Below, one piece after another: positions 63,041 through 64,000 of a stretch of 64,000 nt of DNA. The stretch covers positions 22,667 to 86,666 of the forward strand of contig NZ_JANAVJ010000019.1 in NCBI RefSeq assembly GCF_024213375.1, given 5' to 3'. The notes below the pieces were generated by a model. The model ran no database searches. It was not told where the DNA came from and saw only the letters and a list, made by a program, of their open reading frames with translations. Source of the DNA: Paenibacillus sp. MZ04-78.2. GTDB lineage: Bacteria; Bacillota; Bacilli; Paenibacillales; NBRC-103111. Numbering within the stretch: the first letter of the stretch is position 1; each line of letters opens with the position of its first letter. The translations under genes and the position numbers were made by a program.

Positions 63041-63223
63041 CATCATATCCCAAGCGAACAGATTGGTAAGATGTTTGAAAAAGGATTTAGTACTAAGAAA
63101 AGTAATAATAATAGTGGACTTGGATTATTTATTGTTCAGAGAATTATTAAACAATATAAGGGAAGGATTTTAGTCATGCCAATGCAAGAAGGTAACAAGT
63201 TCGAAATCATTATTCCTTTATAG
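63041..63223 (+). pseudogene. C-terminal remnant of a sensor histidine kinase
   Basis: IPSEQIGKMFEKGFSTKKSN then NNSGLGLFIVQRIIKQYKGRI and FEIIIPL-stop match the G boxes and end of a HATPase domain. No start and no upstream kinase sequence. A truncated gene, AT-rich, of a kinase unlike ComP. Confidence 0.75.
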
Positions 63224-63298
63224 CAAAACTATTTTTCTCTTATGTCATTAAACAAGCTGACGACAGTTTCGTTTGACGCCAGCTTGACAAGGAGCGAG

Positions 63299-63487
63299 TT
63301 AAGTAATCTGCTCTCGGACTTCTTTAGGGATTGTTTTGAGAAAGAATTCCAATTGTTCAGGCCTGATGAATTTTAGCATCTTCTTTTTCTGTTCAATGCT
63401 TAAGTCCGGGTTACAAAGCGCTGTTCTAACTCGTTCTTGAACTGATCCTTGTATTTCACTTCGATATCTTTCAATGTCATTGTTCAC
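63299..63487 (-). CDS. Hypothetical small protein (62 aa)
   Basis: GTG at 63487 with AAAGGAG eight bases ahead is preferred; an ATG at 63508 is possible. Charged helical protein (DIERYRSEIQGSVQERVRTALC, EQKKKMLKFIRPEQLEFFL). Immediately behind the glycosyltransferase fragment. No function seen. Confidence 0.4.
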   Translation of the reverse strand: MNNDIERYRSEIQGSVQERVRTALCNPDLSIEQKKKMLKFIRPEQLEFFLKTIPKEVREQIT

Positions 63488-63507
63488 CACCTTATCTCCT
63501 TTGTTCA

Positions 63508-63927
63508 TTATTTACAGTAGGAATCAATGGTGTCTAGTAATATCTCAACATAGCGCCTATAGTCGAACCATTTCTTATCGATATGGATTTCTGTATTATC
63601 ATCAATCATTCGTAACGCTTCACGCGGATTTAAGATATCATATCTTGGCTCATACATTTCAGTGAAGGGTGGACGTCCATTTACATCCATAGGAATGATG
63701 GGTTTTGCCCCAAGCAAGTATGCCTCGTATAATGCTAAGGTTAAGCTTCCGCCGATCGTTACTGAAATGGCGGCCTTTGCCTTTGACAGAAGTCGGTAAT
63801 ACTCTTGCTGGGGTAACTTCCCAACTTCAATGCCCAAATCCCTCCACAAGCTCACAGGGTAATGGATCTGCGGCTCAACGGGAGAGGTAATCACGGTTCG
63901 ATACCCCTTATCTTTGAGTTCCAGTAA
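63508..63927 (-). pseudogene. Glycosyltransferase C-terminal fragment
   Basis: The visible part (LLELKDKGYRTVITSPVEPQ ... ISVTIGGSLTLALYEAYLLGAKPIIPMDVNGRPPFTEMYEPRYDILNPREALRMI) resembles the donor-binding half of a family 1-like glycosyltransferase. Just upstream, in frame, TAG at 63928-63930 interrupts it, and beyond that the sequence has a GGGGTGC-GAA-GCACCCC hairpin. It may be truncated; the rest lies out of the window. Confidence 0.6.
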
Positions 63928-64000
63928 CTATTCAGGTACACATTCAACACAAATAGGGGGTGCGAAGCACCCCGGCAGGAATCGAAAATGAATTATTGTA

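Noticed and set aside
1..64000. CRISPR arrays, rRNA, tRNA, full IS elements
   Set aside because: No regularly spaced repeats, no rRNA-like stretches, no cloverleaf with a CCA end and no intact transposase were seen.

Overview
The window looks like a chromosomal segment of a moderately GC-rich, low-GC-phylum spore former of the Paenibacillaceae, most likely Paenibacillus or a close relative. The signs are RlmCD next to a diacylglycerol kinase, a YerC/TrpR-like regulator, NamA, GapB-type GAPDH with an SR1P-type peptide, a Bacillales SigB-RsbV-RsbW cluster, GH10 and GH26 glycosidases and a ComQXPA-type quorum-sensing locus. Strong AGGAGG ribosome sites and U-tract terminators are everywhere. I see no rRNA, tRNA or CRISPR array.

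1-20.4 kb: one end of an integrated mobile element (ICE or plasmid-like), nearly all on the minus strand. It starts with ParA/ParB, then a SAF-domain (CpaB-like) protein, two degenerate CpaE/TadZ-like ATPases, a CpaF-like ATPase with an N-terminal membrane segment, a TadB/C-like membrane protein, four small membrane-anchored pseudopilin-like proteins, a DUF916-type surface protein, a frameshifted copper-amine-oxidase-N (stalk domain) protein and a 1277-residue DUF5704-type exoprotein. The left edge is the N-terminus of a large ArdC/helicase-methylase type ICE protein. A beta-carbonic anhydrase looks like cargo. The element abuts the 3' end of rlmCD, whose CATGTGGAGTGCGT motif is a known serine-recombinase target in Firmicutes.

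20.3-37 kb: core chromosome. rlmCD, dgkB, cbiX, yerC, a YqfQ-like gene, namA, then gapB overlapped by an SR1P-like cistron and preceded by a promoter carrying a CcpN-type box. After that come a GNAT enzyme, ydbS/ydbT, thuA opposite an AraC regulator, yjdF, a GH10 xylanase, and a GH26-like membrane-anchored glycosidase coupled to a 44-residue ORF.

37-48 kb: general stress region. glsB, ytxH, ytxG-like, rsbV-rsbW-sigB, dps and a GsiB/17M-like gene are each preceded by GTTTCA-N14/15-GGGTAA type (SigB-like) promoters. A second RsbV/RsbW pair has a degenerate kinase. A PNPOx-family pseudogene, an NCS2 permease, an ankyrin lipoprotein opposite a LysR regulator, and a BMP lipoprotein are interspersed.

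48-51 kb: an XRE-cupin regulator with tandem palindromic operators, divergent from a metallo-beta-lactamase-fold hydrolase and an alpha/beta hydrolase.

51-58 kb: a phosphorelay module (REC-PP2C phosphatase, giant CHASE/HAMP-GAF hybrid kinase with three receiver domains, CheR-type methyltransferase, REC-histidine kinase). Its content closely mirrors the RsbY-RsbK-RsbM system that feeds SigB in the Bacillus cereus group; here the SigB cluster 11 kb away lacks RsbRST.

58-62.6 kb: a rearranged ComQXPA locus. comP-comA-comQ run on the minus strand, and a 65-codon ComX-like pheromone gene ending in CHWD is transcribed divergently from comP. The right end (62.6-64 kb) is debris: a histidine-kinase C-terminal remnant, small unrecognised ORFs and a broken glycosyltransferase.
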